Shown: positions 25,095 through 35,800, counted from the stretch's first letter. The stretch: DNA of 64,000 nt from Cupriavidus sp. D384 (GCF_001652915.1 NZ_BBQI01000132.1:1-64000), one strand, 5' to 3'. A program made the numbers and translations. The notes: generated from the sequence alone by a model not told the origin.

Positions 25095-26251
25095 GCCTGG
25101 TCTCCGGACAGTTGCGGTGGCAGCGTCGAGCCGGCGTCCTCGCGGCTGCGGCGCGGGCGCTTGAGCCAGAAGATAAAGCCCGTCACCGTGGCACCGGCCG
25201 TGATGAGGGTCAGCAGCGCCCACAGGACCTGTAGCGGACGGCCCGCGTAATCGCCAAAGTGGAACGGTGCCGACAGCAGTAGCACTTGCAGATACCACGG
25301 CATGCCACGCACGGCGGCCACGCTGCCGTCTCCGGCATCCACCAGCACGATCGCGTAGACGCGCTTCTGCAGCTCGGTATGGCCACGCAGCACCACGCCA
25401 TAGTGGCGGCCCGTGGAGAACTCGGTATTCGGATAGAACACAAAGGCCGCGTCCTTGCCGGGCACGGCTTCGTTGGCGGCGGCCAGCGCGCGGTCCACTG
25501 GCACCAGCGACGGCGGCGTCGGCCCAGGCAGCGTGGCAATCAGGTGCTGCAGTTCGGTCTTCTGCCAGACGCCGATGATCAGCGGCGAGAACGACAGGAA
25601 AGTGCCGGTCAGGCCCACCACCAGCGCCCATACCATCACGACGATGCCGAACAGGTTATGCAGGTCGGCCTGCACGATGCGCACCGGCTTGCCAAAACGC
25701 ACCAGCCCGAAGGCCAGCTTGCGCATGAACGGCGCGTACACCACCAGGCCGCTGATCAGGCTCAGCGTGAACAGCACGCCGATGAAGCCAATGAAGAACT
25801 GGCCCGGCAACCCCAGGAACAGGTTCAGGTGCAGCTTGAGGATGAATCCGCTGAAGGTCTCGCCCGGCGGCCCCGGCTTGCGCGTGGCGCCCGTGGCGGC
25901 ATCGAACTGCGTGGTGGTGCCGTTGCGCAGCTTAGGCTCGCCTGGCGGCCCCACGCGCACGCCCACGGCGTCGGCATCGTCATCGGCGAACGAGATCGAC
26001 TTGGTGACCTGGCCCGGATGGGCAGCCTGCGCGGTATCGACCAGCGACTGCAGCGACGGACGCTGCGCCGGCACTGCCACAGTGCGCTCGGCGGCCACCT
26101 GGCCGTGATGCGCCTGGCCCAGCAGCGCGTCGATGTCCTCGTGGAAGATCAGCAGCAGGCCGGTCACACACAGCACCAGCAGGTTCAGCGTGCAGAGCAG
26201 GCTGGTCCATCGGTGAATCGCGTACCAGATGCGTAGCGTGGGGGCTTTCAT
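25091..26251 (-). CDS. PepSY-associated transmembrane protein (iron uptake, PiuB/FpvG-like)
   Basis: 386-residue inner-membrane protein with four or five helices: near 10-40 (WYAIHRWTSLLCTLNLLVLCVTGLLL), 125-165, 185-215 and 320-350. PepSY-type periplasmic segments lie between them. The pattern (HRW...TGLLL, FHLDLHN-type HNLFG, FHFGDYAG) is that of ferric-reductase-like PepSY proteins found beside TonB receptors. I chose ATG 26251 because GGAGAAG is placed just upstream; the TTG at 26266 includes that ribosome-binding site. Probable role: reduction of the ferric siderophore in the periplasm. Confidence 0.85.
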   Translation of the reverse strand: MKAPTLRIWYAIHRWTSLLCTLNLLVLCVTGLLLIFHEDIDALLGQAHHGQVAAERTVAVPAQRPSLQSLVDTAQAAHPGQVTKSISFADDDADAVGVRVGPPGEPKLRNGTTTQFDAATGATRKPGPPGETFSGFILKLHLNLFLGLPGQFFIGFIGVLFTLSLISGLVVYAPFMRKLAFGLVRFGKPVRIVQADLHNLFGIVVMVWALVVGLTGTFLSFSPLIIGVWQKTELQHLIATLPGPTPPSLVPVDRALAAANEAVPGKDAAFVFYPNTEFSTGRHYGVVLRGHTELQKRVYAIVLVDAGDGSVAAVRGMPWYLQVLLLSAPFHFGDYAGRPLQVLWALLTLITAGATVTGFIFWLKRPRRSREDAGSTLPPQLSGDQA

Positions 26252-26269
26252 GTTCTTCTCCTGCAAAGC

Positions 26270-26302
26270 AAAACGGCCCGCCCCGGATTGCGGGCGGGCC
26301 GT
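26270..26302 (-). terminator. Hairpin terminator after the TonB receptor gene
   Basis: Arms AACGGCCCGCCCC and GCGGGCGGGCCGTT form a very stable stem. In the minus direction it is followed by TTTTGCTTTG. It sits between the receptor stop (26312) and the PepSY start (26251), so the PepSY gene may receive only read-through transcripts. Confidence 0.7.
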
Positions 26303-26311
26303 TGGTGCTGC

Positions 26312-28561
26312 TTACCAGCGGTAGCTGGCCGTACCGATGATGGTGCGGCGGCGGCCGTAGTAGCAGTTCGTGGCGCTGTCGCACGCGGCCACGTAGGTCT
26401 TGTCGAACAGGTTGTTGATGTTCAGGCGCAGCGTGTAGTGCTTGGCAAACGAGTAGCTCGCGGCCAGGTCGAACAGCGTGAACGCCGGGACCGTCGTCAC
26501 ATTGGTCTGGTCGTAGGTCTTGCTCACGTAGCGCACGCCACCGCCTAGCCACACCCCTTGCAGGAAGCCGAAATCGCTGCCCAGGCGGTAGTCCGCCCAC
26601 AGCGAAGCCATGTGTTTCGGAATGTACTGGGGGGTCTTGCCTGCGTTCGGCGCTGCCGGGCCGGCCTCGGTCACTTCGGCATCGGTGTACGTGTACGACG
26701 CCAGCACGTTGAAGTTCGGCGTCACGGCCCACGTGCCTTCCAGTTCCACGCCACGCGACCGCACTTCACCGATCTGCGAGAACTGGCCCAGCACCGGCGA
26801 CGTGGTCAGCACGTTTTCCTGCGTCAGGTTGAACAGCGACAACTGCGCAAAGCTGCGGCTGCCCACCGGCTGGAACTTCAGGCCGGCTTCGTACTGCTTG
26901 CCGGTGGTGGGCTTGGGCGAACCGCCGCCATACAACGTGGTGGCGCCGGTCGGCTCGAACGACGTCGAGTACGCAAAGTACGGCGACAGTCCGTACGGGC
27001 CTTCCCACAGCACCCCGGCGCGGCCGGTGAACTTGCCGTCGTTGGTGCCGGTGTTGGCCACGGCGTTGGTGGCGATGGTGCGCGTATCGGTGTCGACGCG
27101 AGCCTTGTCGTAGCGGCCGGCGGCCTGGAATACGAAGCGGTCCGCCACACGCAACATGTCTTGCAGGTAGAAGCCGATCTGGCTGCGGCGCACATCTGAA
27201 TCCGTCTGGTACGCCGTCCGGACGAAGTTGCCGTAGGCCGGATTGAATACGTTAAGCGGTGGCTCGGTGGTCGGCGTGCTGACGCCGTTGGCGGGCGTTA
27301 CCGCAGTCTGGCCAAGCTGCCGGTCGAAGTACGAGTACGTATAGTCGACCCCTGCCAGGATCGTGTGGTCGAACATGCCATGCTTGACCTTGACCTGTGC
27401 CTGGTTGTCGACGGTGAACACGTCGAAGGATTCGGTCGAACGCAGGCCCAGGCGGCGTAGCAGGTAGGGGCCATTCGGCGGATTTGCCACCAGCCCGCTG
27501 TTGCTGCCGATGTTCTCGTAGCTCACGTACTGGTGAGCGTAGCGCAAGTTCTGGCGCAGCGTAAGCGTCTCGTTCACGCGGTGCGAGAACTCGTAGCCGG
27601 CGATGTACTGCTCGCGCTTGAAGCGGTCAAAGCCCGGTTCGCCCGTGAACAGGCTGGTCGGGATCTTCGAGCCGTTGGCCAGCGGCGTGATGGTGCCCAG
27701 CGCCGGCAGGAAGTTGGCGCTGTTGCCCGCGTTGTCGTGATAGATCTGCGTGTAGAGCGTGAAATTGGTGTCCGCGCTCGGGCGCCACGTGATCTGCGGC
27801 GCGATGAACAGGCGGTCGTCGCCGGCCTTGTCGGTCTGCGTGCCGCTGTCGCGTGCCAGCGCGGTCAGGCGGTACAGCACCTTGCCGTCCTGGTCCAGTG
27901 CGCCGGTGAAGTCGCCTGACAACTCCTTGCGGTCGTAGTTGCCGAAGCTCAGGTTGATCTCGTTGGACGATTCGGCCTGCGGTCGCTTGCTGACCTGGTT
28001 CACCAGGCCGCCCGGCGATGTCTGGCCATACAGCACCGACGACGGCCCGCGAACGATGTCCACGCGCTCCAGGCTGTACGGCTCCACGTCCCAATAGCCG
28101 TAGCCGCCCGACCATGGCAGCTTCAGGCCGTCCAGGTACTGGCCGTTTTGCGCCGCGTTGAAACCGCGGATATAGAACGTGCCGCGCCGGGTATCGACGA
28201 TGGGCTGGGTCCGCACGCCGGCGCTGTACCGTAGCGATTCCTCCACGGTCGTGGCGCCCTGGTTGCGGATCTGGTCAGCGGTGATCACGCTGATCGATTG
28301 CGGCGTGTCCTCGATCGGTACGTCGGACTTGGTGCCCGACGTCGATTTCTTGCCCACCGGGCCGTAGTTCTCGGCCACGGTGTCGGCGCGCACGCTGACG
28401 GCGGGCAGCGTGGTTTCGCCGGTGGCGGCCGGCGTCGTCGTCTGCGTGGTGGTTTGCGCATACGCAGCCTGCATCGATACGGCCAATGCCAGCGCGGTCA
28501 GTGCGAACGCTTGACGGCTCCCCTGGGCCTGGGCAGGCCCGCCGTTTTTACCCCTTTTCAT
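26312..28561 (-). CDS. TonB-dependent siderophore receptor
   Basis: Outer-membrane receptor of 749 residues. A signal peptide (basic start, then FALTALALAVSMQAAYAQ) precedes the plug domain (about 60-200), which contains TPQSISVITADQIRNQGATT, FYIRGFN and VDIVRGPSSVLYGQTSPGGL. The beta-barrel ends in the terminal aromatic SYRW. No STN signalling domain is present, consistent with no anti-sigma partner in the locus. I chose ATG 28561, preceded by AGGAGAAAT; the frame extends to 28603. It likely takes up the siderophore made by the adjacent NRPS. A Fur-box-like element lies 45-75 bases upstream. Confidence 0.93.
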   Translation of the reverse strand: MKRGKNGGPAQAQGSRQAFALTALALAVSMQAAYAQTTTQTTTPAATGETTLPAVSVRADTVAENYGPVGKKSTSGTKSDVPIEDTPQSISVITADQIRNQGATTVEESLRYSAGVRTQPIVDTRRGTFYIRGFNAAQNGQYLDGLKLPWSGGYGYWDVEPYSLERVDIVRGPSSVLYGQTSPGGLVNQVSKRPQAESSNEINLSFGNYDRKELSGDFTGALDQDGKVLYRLTALARDSGTQTDKAGDDRLFIAPQITWRPSADTNFTLYTQIYHDNAGNSANFLPALGTITPLANGSKIPTSLFTGEPGFDRFKREQYIAGYEFSHRVNETLTLRQNLRYAHQYVSYENIGSNSGLVANPPNGPYLLRRLGLRSTESFDVFTVDNQAQVKVKHGMFDHTILAGVDYTYSYFDRQLGQTAVTPANGVSTPTTEPPLNVFNPAYGNFVRTAYQTDSDVRRSQIGFYLQDMLRVADRFVFQAAGRYDKARVDTDTRTIATNAVANTGTNDGKFTGRAGVLWEGPYGLSPYFAYSTSFEPTGATTLYGGGSPKPTTGKQYEAGLKFQPVGSRSFAQLSLFNLTQENVLTTSPVLGQFSQIGEVRSRGVELEGTWAVTPNFNVLASYTYTDAEVTEAGPAAPNAGKTPQYIPKHMASLWADYRLGSDFGFLQGVWLGGGVRYVSKTYDQTNVTTVPAFTLFDLAASYSFAKHYTLRLNINNLFDKTYVAACDSATNCYYGRRRTIIGTASYRW

Positions 28562-28605
28562 ATTTCTCCTGTTTTCTGCAGTTTTTATGATGGCGCCCGA
28601 CATTT

Positions 28606-28633
28606 TAAATACAAATCATTCGCATTTCTATTA
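28606..28633 (-). promoter_or_regulatory. Fur-box-like operator of the TonB receptor gene
   Basis: The minus strand reads AATAGAAATGCGAATGAT followed by TTGTATTTAA, sharing the core AATGCGAATGA with the element upstream of the sigma factor gene. It is AT-rich in a GC-rich setting and lies between the NRPS stop (28653) and the receptor start. No TAAA-N17-CGTC site is present here, so direct Fur control of a housekeeping promoter is likely. Confidence 0.65.
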
Positions 28634-28652
28634 CAGGGGTGTTGCACTTTAC

Positions 28653-31600
28653 CTACGTCGGGAGGGTTGCGGGCCGGGCCTCCACGGCGGCCGCAGGGGG
28701 TTGGTGGTCGCGTGGATTCCCGGCGCCAGCGGCAAGCTGCTGGCCAAGATCGGCCAGCAGCCGGGCATCGCGGACGATTGCATGGTGGTCGACGCCATCG
28801 AGCGCGGCCTCGCGCCAAGGTGCCCCCTCCCAGCCAGCCAGACGCGCGATGGCGTCATCGCGACCTGTACGCCACCACACAGAGCGTGGTGCCCGCACGA
28901 CAGGTACGGCGGATTCGCGCGCCACAAGCGCCCCGAGCCGATGCGCGGCGACGAACATTTGCGCCAGTTCGTCGGCGCCAAGGCCCGCCGAGGGCGCGCG
29001 TGTTGACGCTACAAGCGGTGCCAGCAACGCGCTGACGCTGGCGGCATCAGGGGCCTCGGCGGTGGTGTCGGGCACCGCCAGCGGACCCGCGCCCGGCAGC
29101 AGCCGCGCGGCAAACTCGGCCAGGGCTGCCGGCCAGCCCGGCCGGCCGGAGGCAGCAGCTGCCTCCGGGACGAATGGATCCACCAGACCGAGCCACTGCA
29201 CGGTTTGCCCCTGTGCTTCGAGTTCGCGGGCCATCCACGTCGCCAGCGTGGCGCCCAGCGACCAGCCCAGCAGCAGGTACGGGCCTTGCGGCTGCACCGC
29301 ACGCCATTCGCGCACGTAATCGGCGGCAATGGCGGCCAGTGAGCCGTCCTGCCAGGCCGGATCGACCAGCGCACGGGACTGGAAGCCATACACGGTGCGC
29401 TGGCTGCCTAGCTGCGCGACGATGGCGTCGTAGTCGAACAGCGTGCCCAGCGCCGCGTGCACGCAGGCCACGGGCGGCAGCGTGCCACCGGCCGGGCCTT
29501 GCGCCAGCACGCGTAACGCGGCCGGCGGCGCGGCGGCTGGCGTGCCATCGCCGGCGCCATCGGGCAGCAATTGGCCGATGGTGGGGGTGCGCATCAGGTC
29601 ACGCAATTTGAGGTCGATGCCGAGCGCCTTGTTGGCGCGCACGCGCGAAATCACCTTCAGGCTCAGCAGCGAATCGCCGCCGAGCGTGAAGAAGTTGTCG
29701 TCCAGGCCCACACGCTCCACGCCCAGCACGTCCTGCCACACCCCGGCCAGCCAGCGCTGCGCCTCGCTGCGTGGCGCGACGTAGCGGTCGGCGTGGTCGG
29801 CCGCCGGCGCGGGCAGCGCACGGCGGTCGAGCTTGCCGTTGGGCGTGAGCGGCAGCGCGTCGAGCACCACGAAGGCGGCCGGCACCATGTAGTCGGGCAG
29901 TTCGACGGCCAGTGCGGCGCGGATGGCCTGGACATCGACCGTGGTGCCATGGGCGGGCACCACATAGGCCGCCAGCCGCGCGCCGGAAGGCCCTTCGACG
30001 GCCAGCACGGCCGCTTCGGCCACGTTCGGCTGGGCGGCAATACGGGCCTCGATTTCACCGGGTTCGATCCGGAAGCCGCGAATCTTGAGCTGCTGGTCGA
30101 TACGGCCCAGGTACTCAAGCTGGCCATCGGGCAGCCAGCGCGCCAGATCGCCAGTGCGGTACAGGCGTGCGCCGCCGTCACTGAACGGGTCCGGAATAAA
30201 GCGCTCGGCGGTCATGCCGGGGCGGTTCAGGTAGCCACGTGCCAACCCTTCGCCGCCGATGTACAACTCGCCAGCCACGCCCGGCGGCACGAGGTTGAGT
30301 TCGGCATCGAGCAGATAGCAGCGGCGATCACCCACCGGGCGGCCAATCGGCGCATAGGTGCCAGGGAAGTCGGCCGCCGGTGCATCGGCGCGCACCTTCC
30401 AGACCATCGGTGTGACCACGGTTTCGGTCGGGCCGTAGCCGTTGATATAGGTCTGTGCACCCAGCGCCCGGCGGGCCTGGGCGAACCCGGCACGCGACAT
30501 GGCCTCGCCACCGAACGAATAGAGCGATACCGGCGGATGCTGGCCCGTCTGCTCGCAGTACTCGGCCAACTGGCGCAGATAGGCGGGCGGGAACCCGGCG
30601 TTGGTCACGCCGTGCCGCGCCATGGCCGAAGCGGTCTGCTCGGGCGTCCACAGCGCATCGTCGCGCAGCACCAGCGAACCGCCGCAGGCCAGCGCACACA
30701 GCCAGCGCTCGTGGGCGCCATCGAACGCGAACGACAGGAAATGCAGTTCGCGCGAATGCGTGCCCATCTCGTAGGCATCGATGGTGGCGGCGACGTGCAT
30801 CGCCAGCGGGCCGTGGGCCACGCAGACGCCCTTGGGGCGGCCCGTGGAGCCGGACGTGTAGATCACGTAAGCGAGCTGGTCCGGATGTACGGCAACCTCG
30901 GCCAGCGGCGCCACGTCGGCTGGGACCATGTCGAGCGTGAGCACGGGCAGGCCGGCTGGAGCGGGCAGCACATCAAGCAAGGCCGGCTCGGTCACCAGCA
31001 GGCGGATCGCGCTGTCGTCGAACAGGTAGGCCAGACGGTCCTTGGGATAGGCCGGATCGAACGGCACATACGCGGCCCCGGCGCGCATGACGGCCAGCAG
31101 CGCGACGATGATGTCAGGCGAGCGGGACAGGGCGATGCCGACGCGATCATCGGGGCCGATGCCGCGTGCATGCAGCACAGCGGCCAGGCGGTCGGCACGG
31201 TCCAGCAGGTCGCCATAGCGCAGCGTTTGTTCGCCGCAGATCACCGCCACGGCATCGGGCTGCGCGGCGGCGTGGCGGGCAATGTGGGCGTGCACGGGCA
31301 GGCAGTCGTCGGCCGGGGCTTCGCCGTGGCCCAGCGTCAGCAGGCTGTCGCGCTCGGCGGGGTCGAGCAGGTCGACGGCATCGAGTTCTAGCGCGGGATC
31401 GTCGGCCAGTTGGCGCAGCAGCCGCAGGTAATGGCGCGCCAGCCGCTGGGCGGTGGCGGCGTCGAACAGCTCCTGTGCGTAGTGGAAGCATGCATGCACG
31501 CGTCCGGCGGCGTCCTCGCGCGTGTCGAGCGTCAGCTCCAGCGCCGTCGTGCGTTCGCCCACCGGCGCGCTCTCGATTTCCAGGCCCGGCAGCGACACGC

Positions 31601-32828
31601 GCGCGGCCCGGTCGCCCCGGCGGTGGTTGTGCACCACCTGGAACAGCGGGTGGTAGCTCATGCTGCGCTCGGGCTGCAGCGCATCCACCAGTTGCTCGAA
31701 CGGCAGGTCCTGGTGTGCCTGCGCGCCCAGCACGGCCTGGCGCACGCCGTCGAGCAGCGCCGACAGCGGCTGGCGGCCGTCGATCCGTGCGCGCACGATC
31801 TGCGTGTTGACGAACAGGCCCACCACGCGCTCGGTCTCGATGCGGTTGCGGCCCGCCACCGGCACGCCCACGCAAATGTCGCGGCTGGCGGTGTAGCGAT
31901 AGAGCAGCGCGTGAAATCCGGCCAGCAAGGCCATGAACAGTGTGCTGCCGTTGGCCTGGGCGCGCTCGCGCAAGGCGGTGGCGAGCGCGTCGGGGATGTC
32001 GACCTCGCAGCGCTGCGCCACATAGGCCGCGGTGGCGGGGCGCGGCCGGTCGGCGGGCAGCGCCAGCACGTCGGGCGCGCCGGCCAGCGTATCGCACCAC
32101 CAGGACAGTTGCCGCGCCTGTTCGCCGGCTTCGAGCCAGTTGCGTTGCCACGCCGCATAGTCGGCGTAGCCAATCGGCGCGGCCGGCAGCGACAGCGCGT
32201 GGCCAGCGGACTGCGCCCGGTATGCGGCGGCCAGTTCGTCGATCAGCAACTGCATCGACCAGCCGTCGGACACGATGTGGTGCATCACCAGCACCAGCCG
32301 GTGCGTCTGGGGCCCGAGTTTCAGCAGATGCACGCGCAGCAGCGGCGCGCGAGCCAGGTCGAACGGGGCTTCGGCCAGCACGGCAGCGCGGGCGTCGGCG
32401 GCCGCGGGGTCGGCCGACAGGTCGGTCACCGGCAAGTCGATGGTGGCCGCCGGGTGCACGATCTGGCGGACATTGCCGTCGGCATCGGCCACGAACGCGC
32501 TGCGCAGTGCTTCGTGGCGCGCGGCCAGTGTGGCGAACGCCGCGTGCAGCGCGGCGACGTCGAGCGCGCCGCGCAGGTCCACGCTGCTGCTGATGTGGTA
32601 CGCGGCGCTGTCGGGTTCGAAGCGGTGCAGGAACCACTGGCGCTGCTGGGCGTACGACAGCGGCGCGTCAAACGGGTCAGACGCCTGCGCGCGTGGCAGC
32701 GCGGGGATGGGCAGTTGCGAGAACGCGATGCCTTGCTCGGCCATCTTGTCGAGAAACGCGCGGCGCTGCGCCGGCGTCAGCGTGGCAAAACGCGCGGCCA
32801 GACGGGCCGCGGTGTTGGCTTCGATCAT
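28653..32828 (-). CDS. NRPS termination module C-A-PCP-TE (ornithine-like A domain)
   Basis: 1391 residues, the last module of the assembly line. The condensation domain has an intact HHIVSDG (about 184-190). The adenylation domain contains YTSGSTGRPKG (about 657). PCP serine is in GGDSLLSLK (about 1052), and the thioesterase nucleophile is GWSLG (about 1188) with GVDHHAIV supplying the histidine. By hand the specificity residues read D-G-E-G-S-G-G-V-T, close to codes known for (hydroxy/acyl)ornithine. The start directly follows the stop of the upstream NRPS gene, with GGAG 11 bases before. Releases the peptide by hydrolysis or cyclisation; the sequence does not say which. Confidence 0.93.
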   Translation of the reverse strand: MIEANTAARLAARFATLTPAQRRAFLDKMAEQGIAFSQLPIPALPRAQASDPFDAPLSYAQQRQWFLHRFEPDSAAYHISSSVDLRGALDVAALHAAFATLAARHEALRSAFVADADGNVRQIVHPAATIDLPVTDLSADPAAADARAAVLAEAPFDLARAPLLRVHLLKLGPQTHRLVLVMHHIVSDGWSMQLLIDELAAAYRAQSAGHALSLPAAPIGYADYAAWQRNWLEAGEQARQLSWWCDTLAGAPDVLALPADRPRPATAAYVAQRCEVDIPDALATALRERAQANGSTLFMALLAGFHALLYRYTASRDICVGVPVAGRNRIETERVVGLFVNTQIVRARIDGRQPLSALLDGVRQAVLGAQAHQDLPFEQLVDALQPERSMSYHPLFQVVHNHRRGDRAARVSLPGLEIESAPVGERTTALELTLDTREDAAGRVHACFHYAQELFDAATAQRLARHYLRLLRQLADDPALELDAVDLLDPAERDSLLTLGHGEAPADDCLPVHAHIARHAAAQPDAVAVICGEQTLRYGDLLDRADRLAAVLHARGIGPDDRVGIALSRSPDIIVALLAVMRAGAAYVPFDPAYPKDRLAYLFDDSAIRLLVTEPALLDVLPAPAGLPVLTLDMVPADVAPLAEVAVHPDQLAYVIYTSGSTGRPKGVCVAHGPLAMHVAATIDAYEMGTHSRELHFLSFAFDGAHERWLCALACGGSLVLRDDALWTPEQTASAMARHGVTNAGFPPAYLRQLAEYCEQTGQHPPVSLYSFGGEAMSRAGFAQARRALGAQTYINGYGPTETVVTPMVWKVRADAPAADFPGTYAPIGRPVGDRRCYLLDAELNLVPPGVAGELYIGGEGLARGYLNRPGMTAERFIPDPFSDGGARLYRTGDLARWLPDGQLEYLGRIDQQLKIRGFRIEPGEIEARIAAQPNVAEAAVLAVEGPSGARLAAYVVPAHGTTVDVQAIRAALAVELPDYMVPAAFVVLDALPLTPNGKLDRRALPAPAADHADRYVAPRSEAQRWLAGVWQDVLGVERVGLDDNFFTLGGDSLLSLKVISRVRANKALGIDLKLRDLMRTPTIGQLLPDGAGDGTPAAAPPAALRVLAQGPAGGTLPPVACVHAALGTLFDYDAIVAQLGSQRTVYGFQSRALVDPAWQDGSLAAIAADYVREWRAVQPQGPYLLLGWSLGATLATWMARELEAQGQTVQWLGLVDPFVPEAAAASGRPGWPAALAEFAARLLPGAGPLAVPDTTAEAPDAASVSALLAPLVASTRAPSAGLGADELAQMFVAAHRLGALVARESAVPVVRAPRSVWWRTGRDDAIARLAGWEGAPWREAALDGVDHHAIVRDARLLADLGQQLAAGAGNPRDHQPPAAAVEARPATLPT

Positions 32829-35800
32829 TCAGACTGACTCCAGGGAATTGGCGAACGCTTCGAGTTCCAGCAGGGCGGCTTCATCGGCATGGCGATGCTG
32901 CGCGGGCAACGCAGCGGCCAGTTCGGCCAGCGACGCGGCGCCGAACAGCAGCGCCAGCGGCGCGTCGATACCGAGTTCGCCCTGGACGCGGGACAGAAGC
33001 TGGACGGCCAGCAGGGAGTGGCCGCCCAATGCAAAGAAGTTGTCGTGGCGGCCCACCGCCGGCACGTGCAGCAGGTCTTGCCAGATGGCGGCCAACCGCG
33101 TCTCCAGATCGCCCTGCGGCGGCTCGCCGGCAACCGGGGCCGGCGCGTCGGCGCGGGGCAGCGCGCGGCGGTCGAGCTTGCCGTTGGCGGTCAGCGGCAG
33201 CGCGTCGAGCACCACCAGCGCGGCCGGCACCATGTGACTGGGCAGCACGGCGGCCAATGCGCGACGCAGTTCGCCTGCATCGGCCTGCGTACCGGCGTCG
33301 GGCACCGCATAGCCCACCAGCCGCAAGCCGCTGTCCGTGGTATCCGCCACGACGGCTGCCTGGCGAATGCCGGGCAGCGCCGCCAGTTGGGCGGCGATTT
33401 CGCCCGGTTCCACGCGGAAGCCGCGGATCTTGACCTGGTCGTCGATGCGGCCCAGGTACTCGAACAGGCCATCGGCGCGGCGCCGCACGCGGTCGCCGGT
33501 GCGATAGAGGCGCGCGCCGCGTTGCGCGAACGGATCGGGCACGAAGCGGTCTGCCGTCAGCGCAGCACGGCCCAGGTAGCCGCGCGCCAGCCCGGGGCCG
33601 CCCAGGTACAGCTCGCCGGCCACGCCGTCGGGCAGCAGCGCCAGTGCGGCGTCGAGCACGTATGCCACGGTATCGGGCAGCGGCTGGCCCAGCGGCAAGC
33701 CCGCGCCCGGTTGCGGCGTGGTGCCGGCCACATGTACCAACACGCCCACCGTGGTTTCGGTCGGGCCGTAGTGGTTGACCAGTCGGCAGCCGGGGCGGTC
33801 GGCATGGATGCGGGCGCGCAGCGCCGCGTCGCAGGCTTCGCCGCCGAGCACCAGCGTGTGGGCGGGTAGCACGTCGTGCGGCGCCGCACCTGCAGCTGCC
33901 GCGCCATCGAGCATCGCACGCAAATGGCTGGGCACGATCTTGAGCACGTCGATGCGATGCGCGGCCATGTAGTGCGCGAACGCGGCGGCGTCGAACACGC
34001 AGCGGCGTTCGGGCAGGTGCAGCGTGGCGCCGCTGGCCAGCGCGCCGAACAGCACGGTATGGCCCAGGTCGGCGGCTGGCGTGGACACCATCGCCATCTG
34101 CAGCCCCGGCGGCAGCGCCAGTTCCCCAAGCACGCCGTGCAGGTAGTGCGCGAGCGCGCCGTGGGACACGCCCACGCCCTTGGGCTGCCCGGTGGAGCCC
34201 GACGTGTAGATCACGTAGGCCAGGTGGCTCGCGTGCAGATTCACGGCGGGATTGGTGGCTTCGCCTGCGGCCTGAGGCGTGCGGGACAGGTCAATCACAT
34301 CGAGCGACGCCGGCAGTGCCGGCAACCGGCCCGCATGCTGGGCCAGCAGCAGCGCCGCGCCGCTGTTGCCGAGCATGTAGGCCAGGCGGTCGGCCGGGTA
34401 CTCGGGGTCGAGCGGTACATAGGCGCCGCCCGCTTTCAGGATCGCCAGCAGCGCGACGACCATCTCGGCCGAGCGTTCGGCCAGGACCGCCACGGGCACG
34501 TCGGCGCCCACGCCGCGCGCCATCAGATCGCGGGCCAGCAGGTTGGCACGGCGGTTTAGCTCGCGGTAGGTCAGTTGCTGGCCGTCGGCTACAAGCGCGA
34601 CAACGTCGGGTGTGGTGGCGGCGTGGGCTTCGAAGCGATAGTGCGCGAATGGGGGGATGGGCATGGGCGCATGATCTTGCTCCCGGCCGCTCGATATGCT
34701 GCTCCCCTCTCCCGCGCTGCGGGAGAGGGGCTGGGGGAGAGGACTTGGCGGTGCAAGTTGCGACAGATCGGCAAGCAGAGCCTCGGCGCCCTCTCCCCCG
34801 ACCCCTCTCCCGGCTTGCGGGAGAGGGGAGCAAACCAAGGGTGTCGGGTCGGTTATGCCGATTTGCCCCAGCGGCCGCGCTGCATCGGCGGCCATCTGCT
34901 GCATCACGGCCAGCAGGCTTTGCGCCAGCATGCTTGCCTGCGCCTCGCCCAGCACGGCGCGGTCGAAGCGGCAGGTCAGGCGCAGCGTGTCGGTGTGCGC
35001 CAGCACCAGCGTGAGCGGGTAGTTGGTTTCGGCGCGATTGCTGACGTTGCCGAACTGCAGGCCGCCGGGCGCGGTGCGCAGCGCGGCGTCTACCGGGTAG
35101 TTTTCGAACACGACGATCGAGTCGAACAGCGCCTGGCCCGCGTGGCCGGCCCAGCGCTGGATGTCATACAGCGGCGTGTGTTCGTGCTCGCGCAGGGCCA
35201 GGTTTAACGCCTGCACGTCGCGCAGCCAGTCGCCCACGGCCTGGCGCGGCTGCGGCGCGGCCACCACGGGCAGCGTGTTGATGAACAGGCCAAGCATGCG
35301 CTCGGCGGCGGGCAGGTCGGCCGGGCGGCCGGCGACCGTGGCACCGAACGCCACGCACGGCTGTCCGGTGCAGCGCTGTAGCACCAGCAGCCACGCGGCC
35401 TGCACCAGCGTGTTCAGCGTCACCTTTTGCGCTCGCGCGAAACTGGCCAGCGCCGTGGTGTCGGCGGCGCCGAGCATCAGGTGCTGTTCGGTGTGTCCGT
35501 GGACAGCATCGGGCACCGGCAGCGCGGCCAGCAGCCGGGTAGGCGGGTCGAGCGCGCGCAGTTGAGCGGTCCAGAACGATTCGCTGATGGATGCATCGCG
35601 CACCTGCAGCCAGCCGATGTAGTCGGCAAAGCGGCTGCCGGTGGCCGGCATGGGCTCGCCCGCATAGTGGCGTAGCACTTCGCCCAGCAGCTGCGCGGTG
35701 CTCCAGCCGTCCAGCAGCAGGTGGTGCACGGTCCAGACCAGATGGTGGCGCGTGGCACCGGTGCGCAGCAGCGCAAGCCGCATCAGCGGCGGTGCGTTGA

